64,000 bases of DNA from Bacteroidota bacterium. GTDB taxonomy: Bacteria; Bacteroidota; Bacteroidia; Bacteroidales; Bacteroidaceae. Both the position numbers and the translations under genes were made by a program. The stretch spans positions 62,001-126,000 of the forward strand of contig JAEXAJ010000136.1 of NCBI GenBank assembly GCA_023458215.1, read 5' to 3'. Under the pieces are notes generated by a model. The model searched no databases, was not told the DNA's origin, and saw only the letters and a program-made list of their open reading frames with translations. Numbering within the stretch: the first letter of the stretch is position 1; each line of letters opens with the position of its first letter. Shown here piece after piece: positions 22,637-32,000 of this stretch.

Positions 22637-25600
22637 TTAGTTGAAGATATAGCGCACCCCTACTTGAATCTGCCAGCAATTAGAGCTGTTTTTCTGATAA
22701 GAAAAAGTCTCGGTAGGCAATGTGTTCTTACCGCTCGCGGCTGAGTAATACATTGAGTAAGTGGGAACATTATCACTTGTTACACCTTCATACTTCAGGA
22801 TGCGCCCGCTATTAACGGGTATTTTGCTTATTCCCCATGTATCGTTCAGCAGGTTGCCGATGTTGAATATGTCTAAAGTAAACTGCAACGTATTCATTGT
22901 CTTGCCCACTTTCAGGTTGAAGTCCTGCACCAACTTGAAGTCAAATTGATTGAGCCACGGATAACGTGCTGAATATGCTTCGGCATACTCACCTTTATGT
23001 TTCTTCAGATACGGGTCTTGATTGACGAAGTTCCAGAAAGCAGTGGCCTGCTCGTCTGCTGTGAATCCGTTCTTGTCGATGAATTTTAGTTCGTCTTTGC
23101 CCTTGGGGATATATATAAGGTCGTTGTTTATGCCGTCGCGGTTCATATCTCCATTGTACATATACGAGTAATTTCCGGGGGCATAGCCTGTGTAGTATAG
23201 ACTTACAGTCGTTGCAAAATGTTTGGCGTAGCTGAACTTGTACGCCACAGATGCAATGAGCCTGTTCGGAGTGAGATACTGTGAGTTGCGCAAGGGTAGG
23301 TAGTTACCACCGTTCACGGTAGGAGTGTTCTGCCACAATTCGTAGGGTTGTGCACCCGGATTGCCCGATACTTCTTTGGAACTGGTATGCGTATATGCCA
23401 TCATCAGGTTCAGTCTTTCAATGGGGTTCATGTTCAGTGTGGCATTGAAACTGTAGCTGTATCCCTTGCTTGTATTGGTAAGGATATAAGCTCCCGACAT
23501 GTTTGGTATTACCCGGCTGTCATTGGCGCCCGGATACATATAGCGCTTGTCGGGGCCATTAAATTGGGTTACTTTGGCATTGTCCGCCGAAATCATGTTT
23601 ACGTTCTGTTGCAGTACGGCATTCAGGTTCTTGGCAAATACACCTTCCAGGGTAAGTCCCGCATTAAACGGAAGAGGCAGTTTAATGTCGGCTGCAAGGG
23701 TACTTTTCCATATCTGTGGCAATTTAAAGTCAGGATCAATGCCCGCTACGGCTCCCGGAGCTTTCTCTACCGGCGTTTGTGGAAACAAATCGGGGAGCAA
23801 TGCCATTACTTCATCTTTGGGGCGAACCTTTCCTGCCAGTTTGGCCAAAGCCGATGGGTCGGAGATTGTGACTGTATTTTGAATCATACCGCTGTTGGTA
23901 GGCATATTGGTGAAGAATACGAAAGGCATACGTCCGGTGAATATACCCGTTCCTCCACGGAGTCTCAAGTTGTTGTCTCCCAAAACATCCCAGTTGAAGC
24001 CTGCACGTGGCGAGAACAGAACTTTTGTGCCGGGCCATGTACCGGTATTGATTTTTGCACCATTGGCAAAAGTCAGTTCGGAGACTGCCTTATTCTCCAT
24101 CAGGTCATTCAGATAGGTTGGTATATCCATACGCAGACCGGCTGTTACCTTCAGGTTCTGATTGATATTCCACATGTCTTGTACGTAGGCCGAGAATTGA
24201 CCGAAAGACAATTCGGCTTTAGGTTTGTCTTCGCCGCCGTAGCCGTAAGTCAATGAGTACAAGATGGGAGCTGCGCCGTTTTTGAAGTCGTCGAAACTGT
24301 TGTAACGGTAATATCCCAGCCCACATCCCATGAAGGAGTTGCTGACGTATTGGCTTTCGTAGGAAAGTCCGGCCGTAAGTATGTGTTTGTCCAGGTTCAG
24401 CGTGAAGTTGTCCGTCAAAGTCCAAATGTCGTTTGCCACGGCATTGTTATAGGTATATAGCTCATAACCGGCAGTCATAAACATATCGCCGTCTTTCAGA
24501 ATGTCCACCATTGGGAACAGGGAAGAGTCCGAACCACGTTCGTCTTTGATCTTTGTAAGTGTGGCCAATACCTGATTGGACATTTTGCCTCCGAAGTTAC
24601 TGTTCAGTTCGGCGGTTAGTGAGTGCACCAGATTGTTCATTTCATAACAACTGTTGCGGAAGGGCAGTGAGGCCGAACTATAATGTCCGTGGGAGGTAGC
24701 CGTTCCCGGCATGCTTTGGCTGGTGGGATTGGTATATTGGTTTTTGGTATAGTTGTAGCGAACGGTCAATTTGTTATTCGTATTGATGTTCCAGTCTATA
24801 CGAGTCAGCGCTTTCTTGGTGAAAGTACCGGCATTGTAGTTGGTGTAAGACCCCGGATCATAATCGTATTGATCGCGGAGCACTTGTGCGAAGGCCTCCA
24901 TATCTTTGGCTGTAACTCTTGTTATCAGGTTATCGTCGCTTCCCACACCGTCGGTCGAAAGTTTCCACTTAAAGATCGGTTTGGGCGCGTCTTCATATTC
25001 CCCATTCACAAAGAAGAACAGTTTGTTTTTGATGATAGGGCCTCCGAATGTGAAGCCGTACGTACGTTTCTCTTCTGCCGGACGCTCTCCGAGGTCAACT
25101 CCGTCTATTTTATTTCCTCTCATGTGCTGGTTGCGGAAATAGGTATAAGCCGTTCCTCTGTAAGTATTAGTACCACTTTTGGTGATAGCGTTGATACCCG
25201 CTCCGATAAAGTTGGCTTGGCGTACATCGAACGGGGCGATGTTGACTTGCAGTTCTTCGATAGCATCCAATGAGATGGGGCTTCCACCACCCGGCATAGG
25301 GGTTGAAGAGAGGCCGAAGTTATTGTTGAAGTTGGCGCCGTCTATCGTAATGTTGTTCATTCGTCCGTCTTGTCCGCCAAACGAGTTGTTGGTGCCGGCG
25401 TATGGCGAGAGTTTGGTAAAGTCCGACAGAGAACGGCTGATGGACGGTAGCGCCGTGAGTTGGCTGTTGTTGATATTGGTAGAAGCTCCTGTCTTTGTTC
25501 CTGAGAATTTGGACTTGGTAGCTATTACCACAACTTCGTCCAGCAGTCCGGAGTCTTCGTGCAGTGTAGCGTTGAGTACATAGTTGTCGCCTAGCGAGAG

Positions 25601-25900
25601 GCTAATGTCTTCGTAAACTGCGTTTTTAAATCCAATGTAGGATATGTCTACCTTATAGGGGCCGCCGGTACGCATACCTTGTAGGCTGAAACGTCCGTCG
25701 GCATTGGTAATTGTACCGTAGGTTGTTCCTGACGGAATATGTACAGCTTGTATGGTTGCCCCGATCAGAGGCTCATTGTCGCCTTTTATTAGTCCGTTCA
25801 TGCCGGAGGTGGTTACTTGGGCGTATAATGATACGTTCAGCAGCATGCAAAGTATCATTAATAGTTTGAATTTTTTCATACGTTTCTTTGTTTTAATCAT
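22637..25900 (-). CDS. Oar-like TonB-dependent receptor with carboxypeptidase-regulatory domain
   Basis: A 1087-residue outer-membrane receptor not of the SusC type and without a SusD. After a signal peptide (ends VSLYAQ) come a carboxypeptidase-regulatory-like domain (about 35-115; NEPLIGATIQAV), a plug (LDEVVVIATKSKFSGTKTG near 120; NNITIDGANFNN near 182; GAGINAITKSGTN near 232) and a large barrel (GFTFGGPIIKNKLFFFVNGEYE). These blocks are those of Oar/CirA-like receptors. Its ATG at 25900 shares the A of the upstream TAA (TAATG), suggesting coupled translation with the phosphatase; a second start at 25879 (MKKFKLL) gives a cleaner signal peptide. Cargo is unknown; a nucleoside or phosphate-linked substrate is inferred from the neighbour. 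Confidence 0.9.
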   Translation of the reverse strand: MIKTKKRMKKFKLLMILCMLLNVSLYAQVTTSGMNGLIKGDNEPLIGATIQAVHIPSGTTYGTITNADGRFSLQGMRTGGPYKVDISYIGFKNAVYEDISLSLGDNYVLNATLHEDSGLLDEVVVIATKSKFSGTKTGASTNINNSQLTALPSISRSLSDFTKLSPYAGTNNSFGGQDGRMNNITIDGANFNNNFGLSSTPMPGGGSPISLDAIEELQVNIAPFDVRQANFIGAGINAITKSGTNTYRGTAYTYFRNQHMRGNKIDGVDLGERPAEEKRTYGFTFGGPIIKNKLFFFVNGEYEDAPKPIFKWKLSTDGVGSDDNLITRVTAKDMEAFAQVLRDQYDYDPGSYTNYNAGTFTKKALTRIDWNINTNNKLTVRYNYTKNQYTNPTSQSMPGTATSHGHYSSASLPFRNSCYEMNNLVHSLTAELNSNFGGKMSNQVLATLTKIKDERGSDSSLFPMVDILKDGDMFMTAGYELYTYNNAVANDIWTLTDNFTLNLDKHILTAGLSYESQYVSNSFMGCGLGYYRYNSFDDFKNGAAPILYSLTYGYGGEDKPKAELSFGQFSAYVQDMWNINQNLKVTAGLRMDIPTYLNDLMENKAVSELTFANGAKINTGTWPGTKVLFSPRAGFNWDVLGDNNLRLRGGTGIFTGRMPFVFFTNMPTNSGMIQNTVTISDPSALAKLAGKVRPKDEVMALLPDLFPQTPVEKAPGAVAGIDPDFKLPQIWKSTLAADIKLPLPFNAGLTLEGVFAKNLNAVLQQNVNMISADNAKVTQFNGPDKRYMYPGANDSRVIPNMSGAYILTNTSKGYSYSFNATLNMNPIERLNLMMAYTHTSSKEVSGNPGAQPYELWQNTPTVNGGNYLPLRNSQYLTPNRLIASVAYKFSYAKHFATTVSLYYTGYAPGNYSYMYNGDMNRDGINNDLIYIPKGKDELKFIDKNGFTADEQATAFWNFVNQDPYLKKHKGEYAEAYSARYPWLNQFDFKLVQDFNLKVGKTMNTLQFTLDIFNIGNLLNDTWGISKIPVNSGRILKYEGVTSDNVPTYSMYYSAASGKNTLPTETFSYQKNSSNCWQIQVGVRYIFN

Positions 25901-27642
25901 TAGTTGTCTGATAATATTTTACGGTCGCGTTCAAGAGCTTCTTTTACTAAGTTTTCGGGGACGAATTTCCAGTCGGATAACGGTAGGACTTCTACGGGAA
26001 AATGATGTCGGCGGAAGTATTCAATCACATAGTTACGCAGATCTTTGTCCGAGGTTGCGATGATGCGTGAGGGAAGATCTTCTAATGTTATGCCACTACC
26101 TTCCGTCAATAATCCTCCGCCGCCACTGCCGATGTAGGAATTTACAGCTACGCGGTAGGTCTTATCAGTCTGGAAGTCTGTGCCGTCTTTCATGCGCGTA
26201 ATCTTGACTTTCTCTCCGTTCGGCTGTGTAAGGTCTACTTCGTAGGAGATACCGGCGGCTGACAGCAGATAAAATATAGGTGCGTCCAGCTGTGCTCTCT
26301 TCTCCTCTCTGTATCTGATAGGCAGAGCGTGTTCTTCGGGGCTTGCCATCGTACGGCTCCAAAGGCTGTACGAACGTTCCAATGCTCCTAAGATCTCTTT
26401 CCCGGTAAGTTGGAATACATTGATTCTGTTTTCATACCGATAGAGTTTGAAGATATCTTTCACATAAATATCTCCGGCATTGATTACCTCGTTAAAAGTA
26501 AGAGGAGTAACCAGTGAGATGTCTGCTTCTACTTGTGACAATTGTGCGTGGTGCAACAAGTCCGCCATTGCCGACGGACCGAAGAAATAGTCCAAAGTCT
26601 CGATAGGCTTGGCTAATGATCCTATTCTTTCGGAAACGAAGGCCTGCACCTCCTCCCATTTTTCTTTGTAATTGGCGGTGAAAGCGCTGTCAGGCTTGTA
26701 AGCGTCCATCGAGACGAGACTTCCTTTGATTTGTCTGCCTGTTACCTTACCGTCTTTGATGGAGAATGTCAAAGATGCCTCTGCCACATGATTTGTTTCA
26801 CCTCCGGCATTGAGAAGCCATACCGGCTTTCCTGAAATGCGGTTGGTTACTTCCTGGCAATGTCCGCGATGATCGTGCCCGTAGAAGATAAGGTCGATGC
26901 CGGGAATGGTCAACGCTATTTCTTCGGCTGTGTTTTCATTGAATCCATTGATGCCAGCACCTTTTAGCCCTGTATGAAACAGACCCACAAGTATATCCGG
27001 TTTCTCTGTTTCCTGTATGAGAGGTATCCATTTGCGGGCGCAGGCAACCATGTCTTCAAAGCGTAGTCCGCTCCAAAGTGTTTCGGGCAACCACATGGGT
27101 ATGGCGGGGGTAATCATTCCCAATACGGCAATCTTCACTCCCTCACGCTCAAATATGCAATAAGGCTTGGCATACGGTTGATTATTTGTTACCGATAGTA
27201 TATTGGCTCCCAGTATGGGGAAACTGCTGTCGTTGGTCCATCGGTCGAAGGCCGGATGTCCGGCTTCGATGTCGTGATTACCGAAGCATGCGGCATCGTA
27301 TCCCATAAAGTTCATCATGTCCGAAGTGAGATGTGTGTTTAGCGTGTCTATAAAGTTGGTATAGTAAACGCATGGTTGTCCTTGCAGAATATCACCTGCG
27401 TCGAACAGCAGGCAAAGATCATCTCCCAGCAGGCTACGTTGCTCTTTCACGTAACTGGCTACATGAGATAAACCTCCATCGAGAGGCCGGTTATTAATGA
27501 AGTCATAACTGAAGAAGTTGCCGTGTACATCAGTTGTCTCAATCAATTTTAGGGTAACCTCTTTGGTAGTCCCTTCATACTCCTTTGAATATAAAGAAGG
27601 AAGAAAGATTATAAGAAAGAGCAGAATCAATTTTACTTTCAT
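25900..27642 (-). CDS. Secreted 5'-nucleotidase/cyclic phosphodiesterase-type metallophosphatase
   Basis: A 580-residue exported protein of the UshA/CpdB type. The start at 27642 (MKVKLILLFLIIF) begins the signal peptide; the longer frame up to 27816 adds 58 unlikely residues. The calcineurin-like domain (about 30-290) shows all dimetal motifs: ETTDVHG, DAGDILQG, GNHDIEAG, LFHTG and YGHDHRGH. The C-terminal 5'-nucleotidase domain (about 330-550) contains the expected substrate-binding region (YRVAVNSYIGSGGGG). It hydrolyses nucleotides, cyclic nucleotides or related phosphoesters in the periplasm or at the surface. It is the first gene of a two-gene operon with a TonB-dependent receptor, which could import the product. 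Confidence 0.9.
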   Translation of the reverse strand: MKVKLILLFLIIFLPSLYSKEYEGTTKEVTLKLIETTDVHGNFFSYDFINNRPLDGGLSHVASYVKEQRSLLGDDLCLLFDAGDILQGQPCVYYTNFIDTLNTHLTSDMMNFMGYDAACFGNHDIEAGHPAFDRWTNDSSFPILGANILSVTNNQPYAKPYCIFEREGVKIAVLGMITPAIPMWLPETLWSGLRFEDMVACARKWIPLIQETEKPDILVGLFHTGLKGAGINGFNENTAEEIALTIPGIDLIFYGHDHRGHCQEVTNRISGKPVWLLNAGGETNHVAEASLTFSIKDGKVTGRQIKGSLVSMDAYKPDSAFTANYKEKWEEVQAFVSERIGSLAKPIETLDYFFGPSAMADLLHHAQLSQVEADISLVTPLTFNEVINAGDIYVKDIFKLYRYENRINVFQLTGKEILGALERSYSLWSRTMASPEEHALPIRYREEKRAQLDAPIFYLLSAAGISYEVDLTQPNGEKVKITRMKDGTDFQTDKTYRVAVNSYIGSGGGGLLTEGSGITLEDLPSRIIATSDKDLRNYVIEYFRRHHFPVEVLPLSDWKFVPENLVKEALERDRKILSDN

Positions 27643-27676
27643 AAGCAATAGTTTTAATAGATTTGTTTTGAGTGCA

Positions 27677-27684
27677 CAAAAGTA
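27677..27684 (-). promoter_or_regulatory. -7 element for the phosphatase/receptor operon
   Basis: Reads TACTTTTG on the minus strand, matching TAnnTTTG about 35 bases before the start at 27642. No good -33 element at the standard spacing. Confidence 0.4.
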
Positions 27685-27815
27685 GAGGTGGCATGTTTGA
27701 TTTAAGTTACACAGATATTTCAGTCTTATGAATATATGTGATGCTGATTGAATAAGAACAGTTCTTTCCGAGCAACTTATTTTACTGATAGCTGAGGATT
27801 TATCCGCTTTTTTCA

Positions 27816-27823
27816 TACCTTTG
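27816..27823 (+). promoter_or_regulatory. -7 element for prfB
   Basis: TACCTTTG matches the Bacteroides -7 consensus and lies 43 bases before the prfB start. The -33 region is poor. Confidence 0.4.
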
Positions 27824-27866
27824 TGTCCCGAAAGAAAGTAATTTGTAATAATCGTAAACAGAACTT

Positions 27867-28985
27867 ATGATTACCGTTGAACAACTGAAAGATATCAAAG
27901 AACGTACCGAAGCGTTGAACCGCTATCTGGACATCGAAGGAAAGAAGATACAAGTGGAAGAAGAGCAGCTTCGCACCCAGGCTCCCGGCTTTTGGGACGA
28001 CCAGAAGACTGCTGAAGCTCAGATGAAGAAGGTAAAAGGCTTACAGCAATGGATCTCCGGCTACAACGAAGTGAAGACCATGGCTGACGAGTTGCAACTG
28101 GCATTCGACTTTTACAAAGACGAATTGGTAACGGAAGAAGAGATAGACGAAGCTTACGCCAAAGCTTCTGCTGCCGTTGAAGCACTTGAACTAAAGAATA
28201 TGCTTCGCGATGAAGCTGACCAAATGGATTGTGTCTTGAAGATTAACTCCGGTGCCGGTGGTACCGAGAGCCAGGACTGGGCCAACATGCTGATGCGTAT
28301 GTATCTGCGTTATGCTGAAACCCATGGTTACAAAGCAGTTATCTCCAACTTACAGGAAGGAGACGAAGCAGGTATCAAGACCTGTACCATCGAAATGTCC
28401 GGTGAATATGTGTACGGTTATCTAAAAGGCGAGAACGGTGTACATCGTTTGGTACGTGTATCTCCCTATAATGCCCAAGGCAAGCGTATGACTTCTTTTG
28501 CTTCTGTGTTCGTCACTCCGTTGGTAGACGATACCATTGAGGTAGATATCAAAGTTGCCAACATCTCTTGGGATACTTTCCGTTCCAGTGGAGCCGGTGG
28601 TCAGAACGTAAATAAGGTAGAGTCAGGTGTGCGCTTGCGCTATCAGTTCAAAGACCCTTATACAGGTGAAGAAGAAGAAATCTTGGTTGAAAACACCGAA
28701 ACGCGTGACCAGCCCAAGAATCGTGAAAATGCCATGCGCCAATTACGCTCTATTTTGTACGACAAGGAACTTCAGCACCGCATGGCAGAACAGGCTAAAG
28801 TAGAAGCGAATAAGAAGAAGATTGAATGGGGATCACAGATACGCAGCTACGTATTCGACGACCGTCGCGTAAAAGACCACCGTACCAACTACCAAACCAG
28901 TGATGTGAATGGCGTGATGGACGGTAAGATAGATGAGTTCGTAAAAGCATACTTGATGGAATTTGCCGGAAACGGCGAATCATAA
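27867..28985 (+). CDS. prfB: Peptide chain release factor 2 (RF2)
   Basis: A 372-residue class I release factor that reads UGA and UAA stop codons on the ribosome and triggers peptide release. The GGQ catalytic motif is at 244-246 (SGAGGQNVNKVE). The stop-recognition tripeptide position reads Ser199-Pro200-Tyr201 (VRVSPYNAQGKRMTSF), where RF2 usually has SPF. The N-terminus (IKERTEALNRYLD) is encoded in one continuous frame. The autoregulatory +1 frameshift site (CTT TGA C) of E. coli-type prfB genes is absent, so expression is not controlled that way. Length is normal. It is monocistronic, with a terminator immediately downstream. Confidence 0.97.
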   Translation: MITVEQLKDIKERTEALNRYLDIEGKKIQVEEEQLRTQAPGFWDDQKTAEAQMKKVKGLQQWISGYNEVKTMADELQLAFDFYKDELVTEEEIDEAYAKASAAVEALELKNMLRDEADQMDCVLKINSGAGGTESQDWANMLMRMYLRYAETHGYKAVISNLQEGDEAGIKTCTIEMSGEYVYGYLKGENGVHRLVRVSPYNAQGKRMTSFASVFVTPLVDDTIEVDIKVANISWDTFRSSGAGGQNVNKVESGVRLRYQFKDPYTGEEEEILVENTETRDQPKNRENAMRQLRSILYDKELQHRMAEQAKVEANKKKIEWGSQIRSYVFDDRRVKDHRTNYQTSDVNGVMDGKIDEFVKAYLMEFAGNGES

Positions 28986-29010
28986 AAGAATGGATATGAT
29001 ATAGTGCAGG

Positions 29011-29043
29011 GTGCCGGAACTGAATTAGTTACCGGCACTTTTT
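29011..29043 (+). terminator. prfB terminator
   Basis: GTGCCGG (29011-29017) pairs with CCGGCAC (29032-29038); an inner AACT/AGTT can extend the stem. TTTTTG follows. The stop codon of the convergent HTCS gene (29025-29027) lies inside the loop. Confidence 0.85.
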
Positions 29044-32000
29044 GTATTCCCATCTATATTCTTAATGAAATCGGTCGGTAGCATTCCGAACTGTTTCTGA
29101 AAACACTTCGCAAAGTAGGATGAGGAGCTGAAACCCACCAAAAAGCCTATCTCAGTGATTCTATATTCACCTTCAACCATCATTTGACATGCTTTTTTCA
29201 AACGGGTGACTTTAATGAAGTCATTGGGAGTCATGTCTATGATGCCTTTGATTTTGGTAAATACAGAGGTGCGGCTCATGCCTAATTGTTGTGCCAATGT
29301 ATTTACCGAAAACTCCGGGTTTTCAATATTGTTCAAGATAATCTCGGTGCATTTATCCATAAACTCTTCATCCAATCTGTTGTGGACTGCCGAACGTATA
29401 TCAGAGAGTGGAGTGGAAGCGTATGTTTGTTGGATCTGTTCTCTTTTCTTGAACAGATTCCTTAATTGTGCTTTCAGGTGGAAGGGCGAGAACGGCTTGT
29501 CAATGTAGGCATCGGCACCGGCTTCCAGTCCTTGTATTTTACTTTCAGTATCGGTTTTTGCCGTGAGCAGGATAACCGGTATATGAGAAATGTTGATGTT
29601 GTTCTTTATCTTCGCACAAAGCTCAAATCCGTTCATATCTTCCATCATTACATCGCTGATAACGAGATCTATGTTATTCTTCTCCAATATCTGCACCGCT
29701 TCTTCGCCACTTAATGCAGAAATGACGAAATACTCTTCTGATAGTATTTTAGAAAGGAAGTCGAGTATTTCCGGATTGTCATCTACTACCATCACTGCAT
29801 ACTGTTTCTTCATCGGTTCATTGGCTGCCTCTTCATTGATCGTTTCTTCGATAGCAGAATCCGAGAGTACCATATCCTCTATCTTTCTTGTCGTTTGGAG
29901 TTTCTCATTAATCGGCATTATTTTAGGTAGATAGACGGATATGGCTACCCCATTTTTACCATCCTCCCTGTCATTGGCTACAATTTTGCCATTCATGAGT
30001 TGTACCAACGAACGCGTCATGTGCAGACCTATGCCTATACCCAGCTTATTGATTTCTTTGTTGCTTTTAACCTGATAGAAAGCATCAAATATCTTGCTCT
30101 TCTCTGTATCTGTAATGCCTATACCGTCATCGGTTATCGTGAGTATTACTTCGGAATCATTCTCACAAGTAGTAATTTCGATGGAGTTTTTGGCATATTT
30201 CATGGCATTACTTACCAGGTTGCTGACTATCTTTATAAGTGCTTCCTCATCAGTAATCATCACCATTTCTTCATTAATGGAAGAGGTATCGATGGTGATT
30301 TCTTTTTGTTTGGCAGTTAGTTCGAAGATGCCGGTCACTTTTGCGATCACTTCTTTTACTTGATATGAGTCGTATGAAAGCTTGTAGGCTCCCGAATCTA
30401 CTTTCCTGAAGTCCAGCAATTGGTTCACCAGTACGTAGAGACGTTTGTAATTCTGCTCGATGATACCCAGATATTCTCCATAGACGTTGTTAATGCTGGC
30501 CGTCTTCATGAGATATTCCAGTGGGCCGATGATGAGGCTTAACGGAGTGCGTATTTCATGGGCTATGTTGGTAAAGAATTCTATTTTGGAATTATATAAT
30601 TCTTTCTCTTTTTCATCATTCAGACTTCTGATACGTTCATGTTGCTTCTTCTCCGAGCGTTTGATGTAGTAGCGGACACTCATGAAAACAATAATGGCAA
30701 AGCATATCGCATATAGAAGAAAAGCCGTTTTCGACTGGAAGAAAGGTGGAAGCACTTTGATCTTTAGCCGTATCTCATTGCTACTCCATATCTTATCACT
30801 GTTGGTTCCTTTTATTCTAAGCGTATATTCTCCGGCCGGCAGATTGGCATAAGACAAATGGTTCGTATTGCCTTCGGTAAACTGCCACTCATTGTCCAAC
30901 CCTTCCAGCATATATTGGTAATAATTCTCTTTGGGAGCGATGTAGCTGAGTGCGGCGAAATCGAAGCCAATCATTGATTGATCGTGCTCTAAAGTCAGTT
31001 CTTGGGTATATCCGATAGCTTGTTTTAAAGGAGAGTTTTCTGTATTGACTGATATCTCTTTGCCCAAAATAGTCATGCCGGTTAATATAACGGGGGGATT
31101 GTATGCATTCTCTCTTAAATTTTGGGGCGAGAAGAAACAGAAACCGTTGGTCGAACCAAGGAATAGCTTTCCGTCCGAAGCTTCCATACCCGAGTCGGGA
31201 GTGAACTGCTCATTATATAATCCGTTTGATTTGGAATAGACTTTCAGATACTTGGTGTCGGGGTTATAAACCACTAAGCCTTTATTGGTAGCAATCCATA
31301 ATGCATCACCTTTGGGGATAATGGATGTGATGACTTGGTTGGGGAGTTCAAGGTTATCGTACCGGGTAAAGTCGTTGGTAGCTTCATTGTACTTGCATAG
31401 CCCTTGTCCGTGGGTTCCAATCCATAAATTCTTCCGACTATCAATGGCTAAGGTGGTTATCACGTTCTTAGTAATAGATTTCGGGTCGGTGGTATGTTGG
31501 TATGATTCTATTTTCTGAGTTTTTATATTGTAAGCCAATAATCCGCTTGTGCTGGTTCCTATCCAGATAATTCCGTTGTGATCTTCTATGATGGAAGATA
31601 CTCTGCCATTGAAAGAGGCTATTTTTACAAATGCTTTTCGGGATGTATCGTAATAGCAGATGCCATTGGAAGTACCAATGTAAATACGTCCGTTGCTGGC
31701 TTTGTAGAGTTCGAACACACGTGACGAAGGAATGCTGGTTTTATCATCCGGATTGTGCAGAAAGGTCTCTACTTTTCCTGTTTTTAAGTCGAAAACTTCC
31801 AAACCTCTCTCGTAGGTGGCGGCATACAATTTGTCTCCATCCAATAGCAAGTCGTGTATGCAGTAATAAGTGGAGCCTATATCAGCGGCACTTCTGAAGG
31901 GAGTGATTGCTTGCGTTTTCGCGTTAAAACGGAAGATGCCATTATCGTCGGTGCCAATCCAGTAACTATTATCTTTATCTTCTCGTATCACGTTGACTAC

